Positions 1 to 8,243 of a stretch of DNA of 23,684 nt are shown here, one piece after another. The DNA is taken from positions 72,107 to 95,790 of the forward strand of contig NZ_OZ060394.1 in NCBI RefSeq assembly GCF_964059095.1. Reading direction: 5' to 3'. The translations under genes and the position numbers were made by a program. Below the pieces are notes generated by a model, which saw only the letters and a program-made list of their open reading frames with translations, had not been told where the DNA came from and ran no database searches. The stretch comes from Buchnera aphidicola (Chaetosiphella stipae setosa). GTDB lineage: Bacteria; Pseudomonadota; Gammaproteobacteria; Enterobacterales; Enterobacteriaceae. Positions within the stretch are counted from its first letter, which is position 1. Every line of letters starts with the position of its first letter.

Positions 1-19
1 TTTTTTTTTTTTTTTTTTG

Positions 20-55
20 AATTGAAATATATTTCAGAGGAAATATATTTCAATT
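20..55. terminator. Perfect 16-bp hairpin downstream of dapA
   Basis: The arms AATTGAAATATATTTC (20-35) and GAAATATATTTCAATT (40-55) are exact reverse complements around the four-base loop AGAG. The hairpin begins 31 nt beyond the dapA stop. It is the only long perfect stem in this flank, which suggests a transcript end or 3' stabiliser for dapA. It is not a canonical intrinsic terminator for dapA, because on the minus strand it is followed by an A run rather than a U run. On the plus strand only UUUU follows. It could equally end a plus-strand gene lying to the left of the window. Confidence 0.4.
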
Positions 56-86
56 TTAAGGTTATGTTATATTTTTTGAAAAAAAT

Positions 87-1013
87 TTATTTTTTTTTAT
101 TTTTTTTAAAAACATTAAAAATATTTTTTTTAGTTAAACAAATTTTCTTTTTTTTTAATTCTTTAGAAAGAATTTTTTGTAATTTTTTTGAAGGTTGAGT
201 CATAGGTAATCTTAATGTATTATTTTTGATTAAACCTAATTTTTTTGCAGCCCATTTGATTGGTATTGGATTCGATTCAATAAATAAAATGTTATGTAGC
301 TTTATTAGTTTTTTATTTATTTTTCTTGCTTGTTTAAAATTTCCAGATAGAGATAATTTACATATTTTTGACATTTCTTGTGCAGCAATATTTGCAGTAA
401 CTGAAATTATTCCATTTCCTCCTAGTTGCATGAAATCAAGAGCAGTACTATCATCACCACTAAAAATTAAAAAATTTTCATCAACTAAATTTTTTATTTG
501 ATTTAATCTCGCAAGATTTCCACTTGCTTCTTTAATTCCAATAATATTTTTTAGCTTAGAAAGTTTGCAGATAGTTTCTGGGAGAAGATCACATCCTGTT
601 CTCGACGGTACATTATAAAGAATTTGTGGAAGATAAGTATTTTCAGATATTGTTTTAAAATGTTGATATAATCCTTCTTGAGATGGTTTATTATAATATG
701 GAGTAACTGATAAACATGCAGAAATTCCACTGTTTTCAAATTTTTGAGTTAGAAGTACTGCTTCTTTAGTTGAATTCGCTCCTGTTCCTGCGATTATTGG
801 AATTTTTTTTTTTGATAATTTTATAGTTGATAATACTAAATTAATATGTTCTTTTTTGGAAAAAGTAGAAGATTCTCCTGTTGTTCCTAGAGAGACTATT
901 GCTTTTGTTTTACTATATATATGATATTTGATAAGATTTTTTAAGCTTTTTTGACAAACTTTTCCTTTTTTATCCATAGGAGTAATTAATGCAACAATAT
1001 TTCCTTTAAACAT
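87..1013 (-). CDS. dapA: 4-hydroxy-tetrahydrodipicolinate synthase
   Basis: DapA condenses pyruvate with aspartate semialdehyde, the first committed step of the diaminopimelate/lysine pathway (cytosolic TIM barrel). The first 165 or so residues align with E. coli DapA without gaps. Thr44-Thr45 in GTTGES, Tyr133 and Arg138 in YNVPSRTG, and the Schiff-base Lys161 in GIKEASGN are all present. I start at the ATG at 1013. It matches the E. coli N-terminus (MFKGNIVA) and has GGA seven bases upstream. An in-frame ATG at 1025 would add four residues but has no ribosome-binding site. The protein is 308 residues against 292 in E. coli; the excess is a Lys/Asn-rich C-terminal tail written in A-rich codons. 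In the lysine-inhibitor pocket Ser48, His56, Asn80, Glu84 and Tyr106 are kept, but Ala49 is Ser and His53 is Lys. The gene stands alone, co-directional with aroC 217 bp upstream. Confidence 0.96.
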   Translation of the reverse strand: MFKGNIVALITPMDKKGKVCQKSLKNLIKYHIYSKTKAIVSLGTTGESSTFSKKEHINLVLSTIKLSKKKIPIIAGTGANSTKEAVLLTQKFENSGISACLSVTPYYNKPSQEGLYQHFKTISENTYLPQILYNVPSRTGCDLLPETICKLSKLKNIIGIKEASGNLARLNQIKNLVDENFLIFSGDDSTALDFMQLGGNGIISVTANIAAQEMSKICKLSLSGNFKQARKINKKLIKLHNILFIESNPIPIKWAAKKLGLIKNNTLRLPMTQPSKKLQKILSKELKKKKICLTKKNIFNVFKKNKKK

Positions 1014-1193
1014 TTTTTTTTCCATAATAATTTTAAAATATAAATTTTAAGAGAAATTAGTAATTTTTAGATATATTTAATTAAAATATATAATAATTAT
1101 TTAAATTAAATATTTTTTTTTCATGCAAGACTATTTTATTTTATTTAAAATAACAAATTAAAAAAAATATTTTATTAAAATTTTTATTTTCAC

Positions 1194-1210
1194 TTTTATC
1201 ACTGATAAAA
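1194..1210 (-). terminator. Short A/T hairpin after aroC, weak terminator candidate
   Basis: TTTTATC (1194-1200) and GATAAAA (1204-1210) form a 7-bp stem with a three-base loop, 20 nt beyond the aroC stop on the minus strand. In that direction it is followed by GTGAAAATAAAAATTTT rather than a clean U run. In DNA this A/T-rich such stems occur by chance, so this is only a candidate. Confidence 0.2.
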
Positions 1211-1230
1211 TATAAAATTTTTTTATAAAT

Positions 1231-2298
1231 TTATTTTTTTTTTAAACATTGTGCTTTAAATCTAAGTATGTGATCCATAATAATAATTGCAATCATTGAT
1301 TCTGTAATGGGAACAGCTCGAATTCCTACACATGGATCATGTCTTCCTTTAGTAATTAAAGTAATTGGTTTATTATTTATATCAATGCTGTGTGCTGGTA
1401 TTCTTATACTGGAAGTTGGTTTAAACGCACTTTTGACAATTATATCTTGCCCATTACTAATACCTCCAATAATTCCACCGTCTCTATTACTTAGATATCC
1501 CAAAGAATTCATTTCATCACGGTGTTGACTTCCAAATTTTTGTACTACAGAAAATCCATCTCCTATTTCTACTCCTTTGACTGCATTAATACTCATTATT
1601 GCATGTGCTATCTCGGCGTCTAATCTATCAAATACAGGTTCTCCTAAACCAATGGGAACATTTTTAACTATTGTTGTTATTTCTGCTCCAATAGAGTCTC
1701 CATTTTTTTTAATTTTTCTAATTAGCGAATCTATTTTTTTTATTTTTTTTTTATCTGGACAAAAGAAATCATTTTTTTCAATTTCGCTGAAGGATTTTAA
1801 AGGAATTTTTATATTTCCAATTTGAGATAAATATCCTTGAATAATAATTTTATAGTTTTCTTTTAAGTATTTTTTTGCAATAGCTCCTGCTGCTACTCTC
1901 ATAGCTGTTTCTCTTGCAGAAGCTCGTCCACCTCCTCGATAATCTCTAATACCATATTTTTTTTGATAAGTATAATCAGCATGTCCAGGACGAAAAGAAT
2001 TTTTTATATTTTCATAATCTTGTGATCTTTGATCTGTATTTTTAATGATTAACCCAATACTTGTTCCAGTTGTTTTATTTTTAAATACTCCCGAGAGTAT
2101 TTTTACTTTATCTAGTTCTTGTCTTTGAGTAGTATATCTTGATTTTCCTGGTCTTCTTCTATTTAGTTCTTTCTGAAGATCAGATTGAAGAATTTTTATT
2201 CCTGGAGGAGTACCATCAATGATACAGCCTATTGAATGCCCGTGTGATTCTCCAAAAGTAGTAACTACGAATATTTTTCCAATTGAATTTCCTGACAT
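1231..2298 (-). CDS. aroC: Chorismate synthase
   Basis: AroC removes phosphate from 5-enolpyruvylshikimate 3-phosphate to give chorismate, using reduced FMN. It is the last common step to Phe, Tyr and Trp. The protein is 355 residues (361 in E. coli) and collinear with it. It carries the N-terminal signature TFGESHG (His19), the RRRPG stretch (47-51), RPGHADYTY with His106, the [10 protein letters not shown] segment (121-130) and the C-terminal [10 protein letters not shown] motif. The ATG at 2298 is preceded by AAGGA at good spacing, which fixes the start. In E. coli aroC follows prmB and is divergent from smrB; here prmB is absent and aroC faces smrB directly across a 226-bp A/T-rich spacer. 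No regulatory site for aroC could be recognised. Confidence 0.97.
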   Translation of the reverse strand: MSGNSIGKIFVVTTFGESHGHSIGCIIDGTPPGIKILQSDLQKELNRRRPGKSRYTTQRQELDKVKILSGVFKNKTTGTSIGLIIKNTDQRSQDYENIKNSFRPGHADYTYQKKYGIRDYRGGGRASARETAMRVAAGAIAKKYLKENYKIIIQGYLSQIGNIKIPLKSFSEIEKNDFFCPDKKKIKKIDSLIRKIKKNGDSIGAEITTIVKNVPIGLGEPVFDRLDAEIAHAIMSINAVKGVEIGDGFSVVQKFGSQHRDEMNSLGYLSNRDGGIIGGISNGQDIIVKSAFKPTSSIRIPAHSIDINNKPITLITKGRHDPCVGIRAVPITESMIAIIIMDHILRFKAQCLKKK

Positions 2299-2349
2299 AT
2301 ATAATCCTTAAAATGAAGTTTTTTAATTACTTTAGGATGCAAAGAAAAT

Positions 2350-2378
2350 TTGAAAATATAAATTTGATAAGGTATTAT
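2350..2378 (+). promoter_or_regulatory. Sigma70-like promoter candidate before smrB
   Basis: TTGAAA (2350-2355) and TATTAT (2373-2378) are separated by exactly 17 bases, each matching the sigma70 consensus at 5 of 6 positions. The site lies in the aroC/smrB divergent spacer about 145 bp before the smrB start, so it would give a long leader. In DNA this A/T rich, similar pairs arise by chance, so confidence is limited. Confidence 0.3.
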
Positions 2379-2524
2379 TATATAAAATTATTTTTTTTTA
2401 CATTTTTTCTTTAATATATTATATAAAAATTTTTTTAATAAAACTTTTTATTTTTTATAAAATAATTATATATTTCTATTTATATATAATATTTTTTTTA
2501 TAAATTTGAGTTTGGTTTGTAATC

Positions 2525-3043
2525 ATGAGAAAGAAAACTTGTTTAAGTACTAAAGATAAATCAATATTTAAAAAATTTTCTAATGGAATAAAGAAAATAA
2601 AACAAGATACGGTATATCATTCTAACGATAATATATATCTTTTATCTTGTAAAAAAAAAAAACATCATGAAAAATTACATCGCGATTATTTTTCTTATTC
2701 GAGTTTTAAAAATCAATTACATAATGATCCCATTTATTATATTAGATATGATTGCAGTGTAAATAGATTAAAAAAATTAAAAAAAGGATATTATCTTCCA
2801 GAAATTTTTTTAGATTTGCATGGATTAAATCAAATTCAAGCTAAAATTGAATTAGGAAAATTAATGTATTTTTGCATCCAAAAAAAAATTAAATGTGTAA
2901 ATGTTATGCATGGATATGGAAAAAATATTTTAAAAAAACAAATTCCATTATGGTTATCACGACATCCTAATGTGATGGCTTTGCATCAATCTCCAAAAAT
3001 TTTTGGATATGATGCTGCTATTTTAGTTTTAATTGATTTTTAA
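2525..3043 (+). CDS. smrB: Collided-ribosome endonuclease SmrB (YfcN family)
   Basis: SmrB is a small MutS-related-domain endonuclease. In E. coli it binds collided disomes and cuts the mRNA so that stalled ribosomes can be rescued. The protein is 172 residues (183 in E. coli). The N-terminal ribosome-binding part is conserved (KKTCLS, GIKKIKQDT at about 21-29), followed by a variable Lys/His-rich stretch. The Smr domain carries both hallmark motifs, LDLHGL (96-101) and VMHGYGK (127-133). The C-terminus is shorter than in E. coli by about ten residues and ends just after VLIDF. The ATG at 2525 matches the E. coli N-terminus but has no clear Shine-Dalgarno. A run of 12 A (2651-2662) lies inside the gene, in frame. 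It diverges from aroC as in E. coli, and the his operon follows after 215 bp. Confidence 0.92.
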   Translation: MRKKTCLSTKDKSIFKKFSNGIKKIKQDTVYHSNDNIYLLSCKKKKHHEKLHRDYFSYSSFKNQLHNDPIYYIRYDCSVNRLKKLKKGYYLPEIFLDLHGLNQIQAKIELGKLMYFCIQKKIKCVNVMHGYGKNILKKQIPLWLSRHPNVMALHQSPKIFGYDAAILVLIDF

Positions 3044-3258
3044 TAAAAATTTCTTAGTTAATATTTTAGTTTTTTTAAATAAAATTTTTTGTTAATATTT
3101 AGAAAATAATTTTTATTAAAAAATTTTTTTAATAATTGAATCAAAGTTTGGTATTTTATTAATTAAAATAGAAATAAAAAAAAAGAAAATTTTGTTTTGA
3201 TAAATTTTTATTTTATATTTTTTTTTTATTTTTTTTTTAAAAAAAAAAGGTTGTATTA

Positions 3259-4158
3259 ATGTTAAATAGTAATAGATTAAGAATAGCAATGCAAAAATCT
3301 GGTCGTTTGAGTCATCATTCAAAAAAATTACTTATAAATTGTGGAGTAAAAATAAATTTTGAAGAAAAAAAATTGATTTCTTTTTCAGAGAATATGCCAA
3401 TTGATATAATTCGAGTGAGAGATGATGATATTCCTGGACTAGTTATGAATAAAATAGTAGATTTAGGCATTGTAGGAGGAAATGTTTTAAAAGAAAAAAT
3501 ACTCAGTCGTAGATTTAAAAATCAAGAATCTTTTTATAAATTATTACTAGATTTAGATTTTGGTTTATGTAGATTGTCTTTAGCTTGTCCTAAAGATAGT
3601 GTGTATAAAGATTTATATTCTCTAAAAAATTTTACTATCGCTACTTCTTATCCATATATATTAAAAGAATATTTAGAATCAAAAAATATTTGTTTTAAAT
3701 CGTTTACATTGAACGGATCAGTTGAAATTGCTCCTCGAGTAGGTTTATCAGATATGATATGCGATTTAGTGTCTACAGGTGCAACGTTAGAAGAAAACAA
3801 CTTACGCGAAACACATGTAATTTATAGATCTAATGCTCAAATTATATCTAGAAAAGGAAATTTTTCTTCTATTAAAAAAGAATTAATTTATAAATTAATT
3901 ACTCGTATTAAAGGAGTTATTAAAGCTAGAGAATCTAAATATATTATGTTACACGCACCTGTTTCTAAGTTAAATGAAGTTGTTTCTTTATTAAAAGGAG
4001 CAGAAACTCCGACTATATTGAAATTAGCTGGGAATTCAAAGAAAGTTGTCATGCATATGGTGAGCAAAGAAAATTTTTTTTGGGAAACTATGGAAAATTT
4101 AAAAAAATTAGGTGCAACTTCTATATTAGTTTTACCGATTGAAAAAATGATGGAATAA
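3259..4158 (+). CDS. hisG: ATP phosphoribosyltransferase (long form, HisG_L)
   Basis: HisG joins PRPP and ATP to phosphoribosyl-ATP, the first and rate-setting step of histidine synthesis, and is feedback-inhibited by histidine in the long-form family. The protein is 299 residues, the same as E. coli, and appears gap-free: [12 protein letters not shown] at the N-terminus, [17 protein letters not shown], the PRPP-binding [12 protein letters not shown], and the C-terminal regulatory domain ending in [12 protein letters not shown]. The ATG at 3259 is preceded by AAGG with an 8-nt spacer. It is the first gene of an unbroken hisGDCBHAFI operon; hisD starts 7 nt after its stop. The 215 bp before it contain no histidine codon (CAT or CAC) on the plus strand, so there is no HisL-type leader peptide and attenuation control seems lost. 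Confidence 0.98.
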   Translation: MLNSNRLRIAMQKSGRLSHHSKKLLINCGVKINFEEKKLISFSENMPIDIIRVRDDDIPGLVMNKIVDLGIVGGNVLKEKILSRRFKNQESFYKLLLDLDFGLCRLSLACPKDSVYKDLYSLKNFTIATSYPYILKEYLESKNICFKSFTLNGSVEIAPRVGLSDMICDLVSTGATLEENNLRETHVIYRSNAQIISRKGNFSSIKKELIYKLITRIKGVIKARESKYIMLHAPVSKLNEVVSLLKGAETPTILKLAGNSKKVVMHMVSKENFFWETMENLKKLGATSILVLPIEKMME

Positions 4159-4165
4159 ATTTTAT

Positions 4166-5479
4166 ATGAAGGTATTAAATAAAATAATTTTTTGGAATGA
4201 CTTATCTAGTGTAGACCAAGAAAGAATACTACAAAGATCCGTTTTTAATACAAGAAAAGATATTGAAAAAAATGTTTCTAAAATTATTACAGATGTTTTT
4301 TCTAAAAAAGATAAAGCTGTAAAATATTACACTTCTTTATTTGATAAGTTTTCTTTAAAAAAAATTAAAATTTCTCAAAAAAAGATATTTCAATCAGAAA
4401 ATTTTATTGATCAAAAATTTAAAAAAGCGATTTTTCATGCTATTAAAAATATTTCAAATTTTCATTCTCAACAAAAAATAAATGATTTAAATGTTAATAT
4501 CTGTCCTGGAATTCGATGTGAACAAATTATTAAACCTATCGATTCTGTTGGATTATATATTCCTGGTGGTTTATCTCCTTTATTTTCTACTTTATTAATG
4601 TTAGCAATACCTGCAAAAATTTCTGGCTGTAAAAATATTTCTATTTGTTCTCCTCCTCCTATTTCAAAAAAAATATTATATATTGCAAAAATATTTAAAA
4701 TATATGATGTATATCAAATTGGTGGAGCGCAAGCAATATCTGCATTAGCTTTTGGAACAGAAAGTGTAAATAAAGTTAATAAAATATTTGGTCCTGGAAA
4801 TGAGTATGTTACTGAAGCTAAAAGACAAGTAAGTTCTTTTTTTAATACTGTTTCTATAGATATGTTAGCAGGCCCTTCGGAATTATTAGTGATCGCTGAT
4901 TCTTTTGCTAACAGTGATTTTATAGTAGCAGATTTATTATCGCAAACAGAACATGGAAAAAACTCTCAGGTTTTTTTAGTAACAAATTCTCAAAGTTTAG
5001 CTCTTCATGTAAAAGAAAAAATAGAAATTTATTTAAATAAAAAAAAATATGATAATCTTTCTATGATTATTCAATCTTTAAAAAAAAGTTATATTATTGT
5101 TACAAAGACTTTAAATGAATGTGTAAATATTTCTAATAAATATGCACCAGAACATTTAATAATTCACACAAAAAATTATCGTGAAATATTAAAAGACATT
5201 GTTAATGCAGGATCAGTTTTTTTAGGTCCTTGGTCTCCAGAAACAGCTGGAGATTATGCGTCTGGAACTAATCATGTTTTACCTACATATGGATTTTCTA
5301 AAAGTTGTTCAGGTATTAGTGTGTCTGATTTTTCTAAAAAAATTAGTGTGCAAGAATTAACAAAAAAAGGATTTTTAAATTTATCTCAAACTTTGCAGAA
5401 ATTATCTTTAGAAGAAAAAATGTTAGCACATAAAAATGCTGTAGATATAAGATTATCTTTTTTGAAGGAACAAATATAA
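4166..5479 (+). CDS. hisD: Histidinol dehydrogenase
   Basis: HisD carries out the last two oxidations of the pathway, L-histidinol to histidinal to histidine, with NAD+ and one zinc per active site. The protein is 437 residues (434 in E. coli). All expected residues are visible: zinc ligands Gln260 and His263 in LLSQTEHG, Asp363 in TAGDYASGTNH, and His422 near the C-terminus, and the catalytic pair Glu329-His330 in YAPEHLI. The glycine-rich LYIPGGLSPLFST and the IFGPGNEYVTEAKR segments are also intact. The start is 7 nt after hisG with only a distant GGA as ribosome-binding site, suggesting translational coupling. Its TAA overlaps the hisC ATG by one base (TAATG). Confidence 0.98.
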   Translation: MKVLNKIIFWNDLSSVDQERILQRSVFNTRKDIEKNVSKIITDVFSKKDKAVKYYTSLFDKFSLKKIKISQKKIFQSENFIDQKFKKAIFHAIKNISNFHSQQKINDLNVNICPGIRCEQIIKPIDSVGLYIPGGLSPLFSTLLMLAIPAKISGCKNISICSPPPISKKILYIAKIFKIYDVYQIGGAQAISALAFGTESVNKVNKIFGPGNEYVTEAKRQVSSFFNTVSIDMLAGPSELLVIADSFANSDFIVADLLSQTEHGKNSQVFLVTNSQSLALHVKEKIEIYLNKKKYDNLSMIIQSLKKSYIIVTKTLNECVNISNKYAPEHLIIHTKNYREILKDIVNAGSVFLGPWSPETAGDYASGTNHVLPTYGFSKSCSGISVSDFSKKISVQELTKKGFLNLSQTLQKLSLEEKMLAHKNAVDIRLSFLKEQI

Positions 5480-6543
5480 TGATTGAGTTGAATAAATTTG
5501 TTCGCAAAAATATAAAAAAATTAGTTCCTTATCAATCTGCAAGGAAAATCGGAGGTTTAGGAGATGTTTGGTTAAATGCTAATGAATCTCCTTTTATAAA
5601 TAATAAAAAGTTTTCTTTTAAAAATTTAAATAGATATCCGGATGAAGAATATCAACATGTGATATATCAGTATTCTTTATATGCAAATGTTTCTTATCAG
5701 AATATTTTAGCTACAAGAGGTTCAGATGAAGCAATTGAATTAATTATTAAAGCTTTTTGTGAACCTAGAAAAGATCGAATTATGTTTTTTCCTCCTACTT
5801 ATGATATGTATAAGATTTATGCAGATATATTAGGTGTAAAAAGTATTTCTGTGTTTCAATTAAAAAATTTTCAATTAAATAAAAAAGAAATAAAAAAAAA
5901 ACTTGATCAAGTAAAAATACTTTATATTTGCAATCCAAATAATCCGACTGGAAATACAATTTTTTCTAAAGATATTATAGAGATTTTAGAGTTTTCTAGA
6001 AACAAATGTTTAGTTGTAATTGATGAAGCATATATAGATTTTTGTTTAGAAGAAACTTCTGTTGCTTTAATCCAGCGTTTTTCTAATTTAATTGTATTAC
6101 GAACTTTATCTAAAGCTTTTGGTTTAGCAAGTATTAGATGCGGATTTATTATTGCGAATAAGAATATCATTAATATTATTAATAAAATTATTGCTCCTTA
6201 TCCACTAGGTACGCCTATTTTAAAAATCGCATCATATTCATTAAAGAAAAAAAATCTTTTAATTTTAAAAAACCATATTTTCAGAATAATGGAGAATAAA
6301 AAATTTTTAATAAATCAATTAAAAAAAATTTCATATATTAAAAAAATTTATTCTAGTCAAACGAATTTTATATTAATTAGGTTTTCTTCTTCAAAAAATT
6401 TTTTTTATATGTTATCAAAATATGGAATTATTACGAGAGATCAAAATTTGAAAATTTTTTTAAAAAATTGTATTCGAATATCTATTGGAACATATGAAGA
6501 ATGTTTATATTTAAGCAATTTTTTAAAGAAAATTGAAAAATAA
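5479..6543 (+). CDS. hisC: Histidinol-phosphate aminotransferase
   Basis: HisC is a PLP-dependent fold-type I aminotransferase that converts imidazole-acetol phosphate to histidinol phosphate using glutamate. The protein is 354 residues (356 in E. coli). Visible motifs are LNANESP (33-39), NPNNPTG (152-158), the PLP-contacting Asp182 and Tyr185 in IDEAYIDF, the Schiff-base Lys212 in TLSKAFGLAS, and Arg220 just after it. The start overlaps the hisD stop by one base, the classical arrangement for coupled translation. A 27-nt spacer separates it from hisB. The C-terminal third is strongly Lys/Ile/Phe biased but still collinear with E. coli. Confidence 0.98.
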   Translation: MIELNKFVRKNIKKLVPYQSARKIGGLGDVWLNANESPFINNKKFSFKNLNRYPDEEYQHVIYQYSLYANVSYQNILATRGSDEAIELIIKAFCEPRKDRIMFFPPTYDMYKIYADILGVKSISVFQLKNFQLNKKEIKKKLDQVKILYICNPNNPTGNTIFSKDIIEILEFSRNKCLVVIDEAYIDFCLEETSVALIQRFSNLIVLRTLSKAFGLASIRCGFIIANKNIINIINKIIAPYPLGTPILKIASYSLKKKNLLILKNHIFRIMENKKFLINQLKKISYIKKIYSSQTNFILIRFSSSKNFFYMLSKYGIITRDQNLKIFLKNCIRISIGTYEECLYLSNFLKKIEK

Positions 6544-6570
6544 TTTTTTTAAAAATAAAGAGAAAATTTA

Positions 6571-7641
6571 ATGAGTAAAAAAATTTTATTTCTTGATAGA
6601 GATGGTACTTTGATTCGAGAACCTCAGGATGATTATAAAGTTGATAAAATAGAAAAATTAGAATTTGAACCTAGTGTTATTTCTGTTCTTTCTAAATTTA
6701 AAAAAATGAATTACAAATTTATAATTGTTTCTAACCAAGATGGTTTAGGAAATCAAGATTTTTGTTTATATGATTTTTATTTATGTCATAATTTAATGCT
6801 TTCAATATTTTTTTCTCAAGGAATTTCTTTTGATGACATACTGATTTGTCCTCATACCATAGATGAAAAATGTAAATGTCGAAAACCAAATTTAGGTTTA
6901 ATAAAAAGATGGATTTTTTTAAATAAAAATATTTCAAAGAAAAAATGTTTTTTTATAGGAGATAGGGAGTCTGATATTAATTGTGCTAAAAATCTTGGAA
7001 TCACTGGATTATTGTATTCTCGTGAGAAATTAAATTGGAATAATATTTATAAAAAAATAAAATATAAAGATCGAATTTTTAAAATATTAAAACAAACTAA
7101 CGAAACAAAGATTTTGGTTAAAATTAATTTAGATAATTCACAAAAAAATTTTTTTGATACGGGAGTATTTTTTTTTAATCATATGCTGGAACAAATTGCA
7201 GTGCATGCAAAAATTTCTATATTTATTAAAGTTCAAGGAGATCTAGAAATTGATGATCATCATATTGTAGAAGATACTGGAATAGCATTAGGTGAATGTT
7301 TATTTCAATGTTTACATAAAAAATCTGGAATTAATAGGTATGGTTTTGTTCTTCCAATGGATGAGAGCGTCGCATCTTGTATTTTAGATATTTCTAATCG
7401 ACCATTTTTATATTTTAAAACAAATTTTAAATATCAAAAAATAGGAGATTTAAGTACAGATATGATTTGTCATTTTTTTTATTCTTTAGCATATTCTATG
7501 AAAATTACTTTACATTTAAAAGCTAAAGGAGAAAATGATCATCATTGTGCAGAAAGTTTATTTAAATCTTTTGGAAAAGCTTTAGGACAAGCGATACAAA
7601 GAAAGGGAATATTAATACCTAGTTCTAAGGGAATTTTGTAA
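6571..7641 (+). CDS. hisB: Bifunctional histidinol-phosphatase / imidazoleglycerol-phosphate dehydratase
   Basis: HisB carries two steps of the pathway: dehydration of imidazole-glycerol phosphate (C-terminal domain) and dephosphorylation of histidinol phosphate (N-terminal HAD domain). The protein is 356 residues (355 in E. coli). The HAD domain has LDRDGTL with Asp9 and Asp11, and the zinc loop Cys93, His95, Cys101, Cys103. The dehydratase domain, from about 175, has DDHHIVEDTG (228-237) and ENDHHCAESLFK (321-332), supplying the metal-binding His and Glu residues. One oddity is at 196-205, where the family's near-constant TG[IVL]GFFDHML reads TGVFFFNHML: Gly becomes Phe and Asp becomes Asn at a run of ten T. 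The HGG that follows in E. coli is HAK. Its stop overlaps the hisH start by one base. Confidence 0.97.
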   Translation: MSKKILFLDRDGTLIREPQDDYKVDKIEKLEFEPSVISVLSKFKKMNYKFIIVSNQDGLGNQDFCLYDFYLCHNLMLSIFFSQGISFDDILICPHTIDEKCKCRKPNLGLIKRWIFLNKNISKKKCFFIGDRESDINCAKNLGITGLLYSREKLNWNNIYKKIKYKDRIFKILKQTNETKILVKINLDNSQKNFFDTGVFFFNHMLEQIAVHAKISIFIKVQGDLEIDDHHIVEDTGIALGECLFQCLHKKSGINRYGFVLPMDESVASCILDISNRPFLYFKTNFKYQKIGDLSTDMICHFFYSLAYSMKITLHLKAKGENDHHCAESLFKSFGKALGQAIQRKGILIPSSKGIL

Positions 7642-8243
7642 TGAATATTGTAATTATTAATACAGGTTTTTCAAATTTGTCATCTATTTATTGGGCGATT
7701 AAAAGATTAGGATATAATCCTATTATTAGTTTTGAACCAAATGTTATTCGGAATGCAAAAAAATTAATTTTACCTGGTTTAGGAACACCAGAGTTTGTTA
7801 TGAAATATTTAGAAAAGAAAAAAATTGTTAATATTATTCAAAAATATGAAAGACCTATCTTAGGAATATGTTTAGGTATGCAATTATTTTTTTGTTATAG
7901 TGAAGAAAGTGAAAATATTCGTATGTTAAATATTTTTAATAAAAATAATATTTATAAATTACATACTATTCGATCTTCTCTTCCTCATATTGGTTGGAAT
8001 AAAGTTTATTTTAAGCAAGAGAATCCTTTATTTAAAAATATTTCTAGTGGAGAGTGGTTTTATTTTATTCATAGTTATGCAGCAGATATTAATGTTATGA
8101 CTATTTCAAAAACATTTTATGAGAAATTTTTTAGTTCTGCTGTACAATATAAAAATTTTTTTGGTGTACAATTTCATCCTGAAAAATCGGGATTTTCTGG
8201 AATGCTTTTATTAAAAAATTTTTTAGAGATTAAAATATTATGA
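7641..8243 (+). CDS. hisH: Imidazole glycerol phosphate synthase, glutaminase subunit
   Basis: HisH hydrolyses glutamine and passes ammonia through a tunnel to HisF; together they form IGP and AICAR. It is a class I glutamine amidotransferase of 200 residues (196 in E. coli). The catalytic triad is Cys77 in GICLGMQ, His179 and Glu181 in VQFHPEKS. The oxyanion-strand motif LPGLGT is at 44-49. The start shares one base with the hisB stop (TAATG) and the end overlaps hisA by four bases (ATGA), so translation of hisB, hisH and hisA is probably coupled. Confidence 0.97.
   Translation: MNIVIINTGFSNLSSIYWAIKRLGYNPIISFEPNVIRNAKKLILPGLGTPEFVMKYLEKKKIVNIIQKYERPILGICLGMQLFFCYSEESENIRMLNIFNKNNIYKLHTIRSSLPHIGWNKVYFKQENPLFKNISSGEWFYFIHSYAADINVMTISKTFYEKFFSSAVQYKNFFGVQFHPEKSGFSGMLLLKNFLEIKIL

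Noticed and set aside
226..501. Plus-strand open frame of 91 codons within dapA
   Set aside because: It is the antisense shadow of a well-conserved gene and resembles no family.
1307..1825. Two plus-strand open frames of 73 and 82 codons opposite aroC
   Set aside because: They are antisense shadows of aroC; their hydrophobic look follows from reading the complement of a Lys/Ile-rich gene.
3113..3136. A/T inverted repeat after smrB as a terminator
   Set aside because: It consists only of A and T in runs; such stems are frequent by chance here and no proper U tract or G-C pairs support it.
3116..3322. Minus-strand 68-codon frame across the smrB-hisG spacer
   Set aside because: It runs into hisG in antisense and is low-complexity Lys/Ile/Phe sequence expected from A/T DNA.
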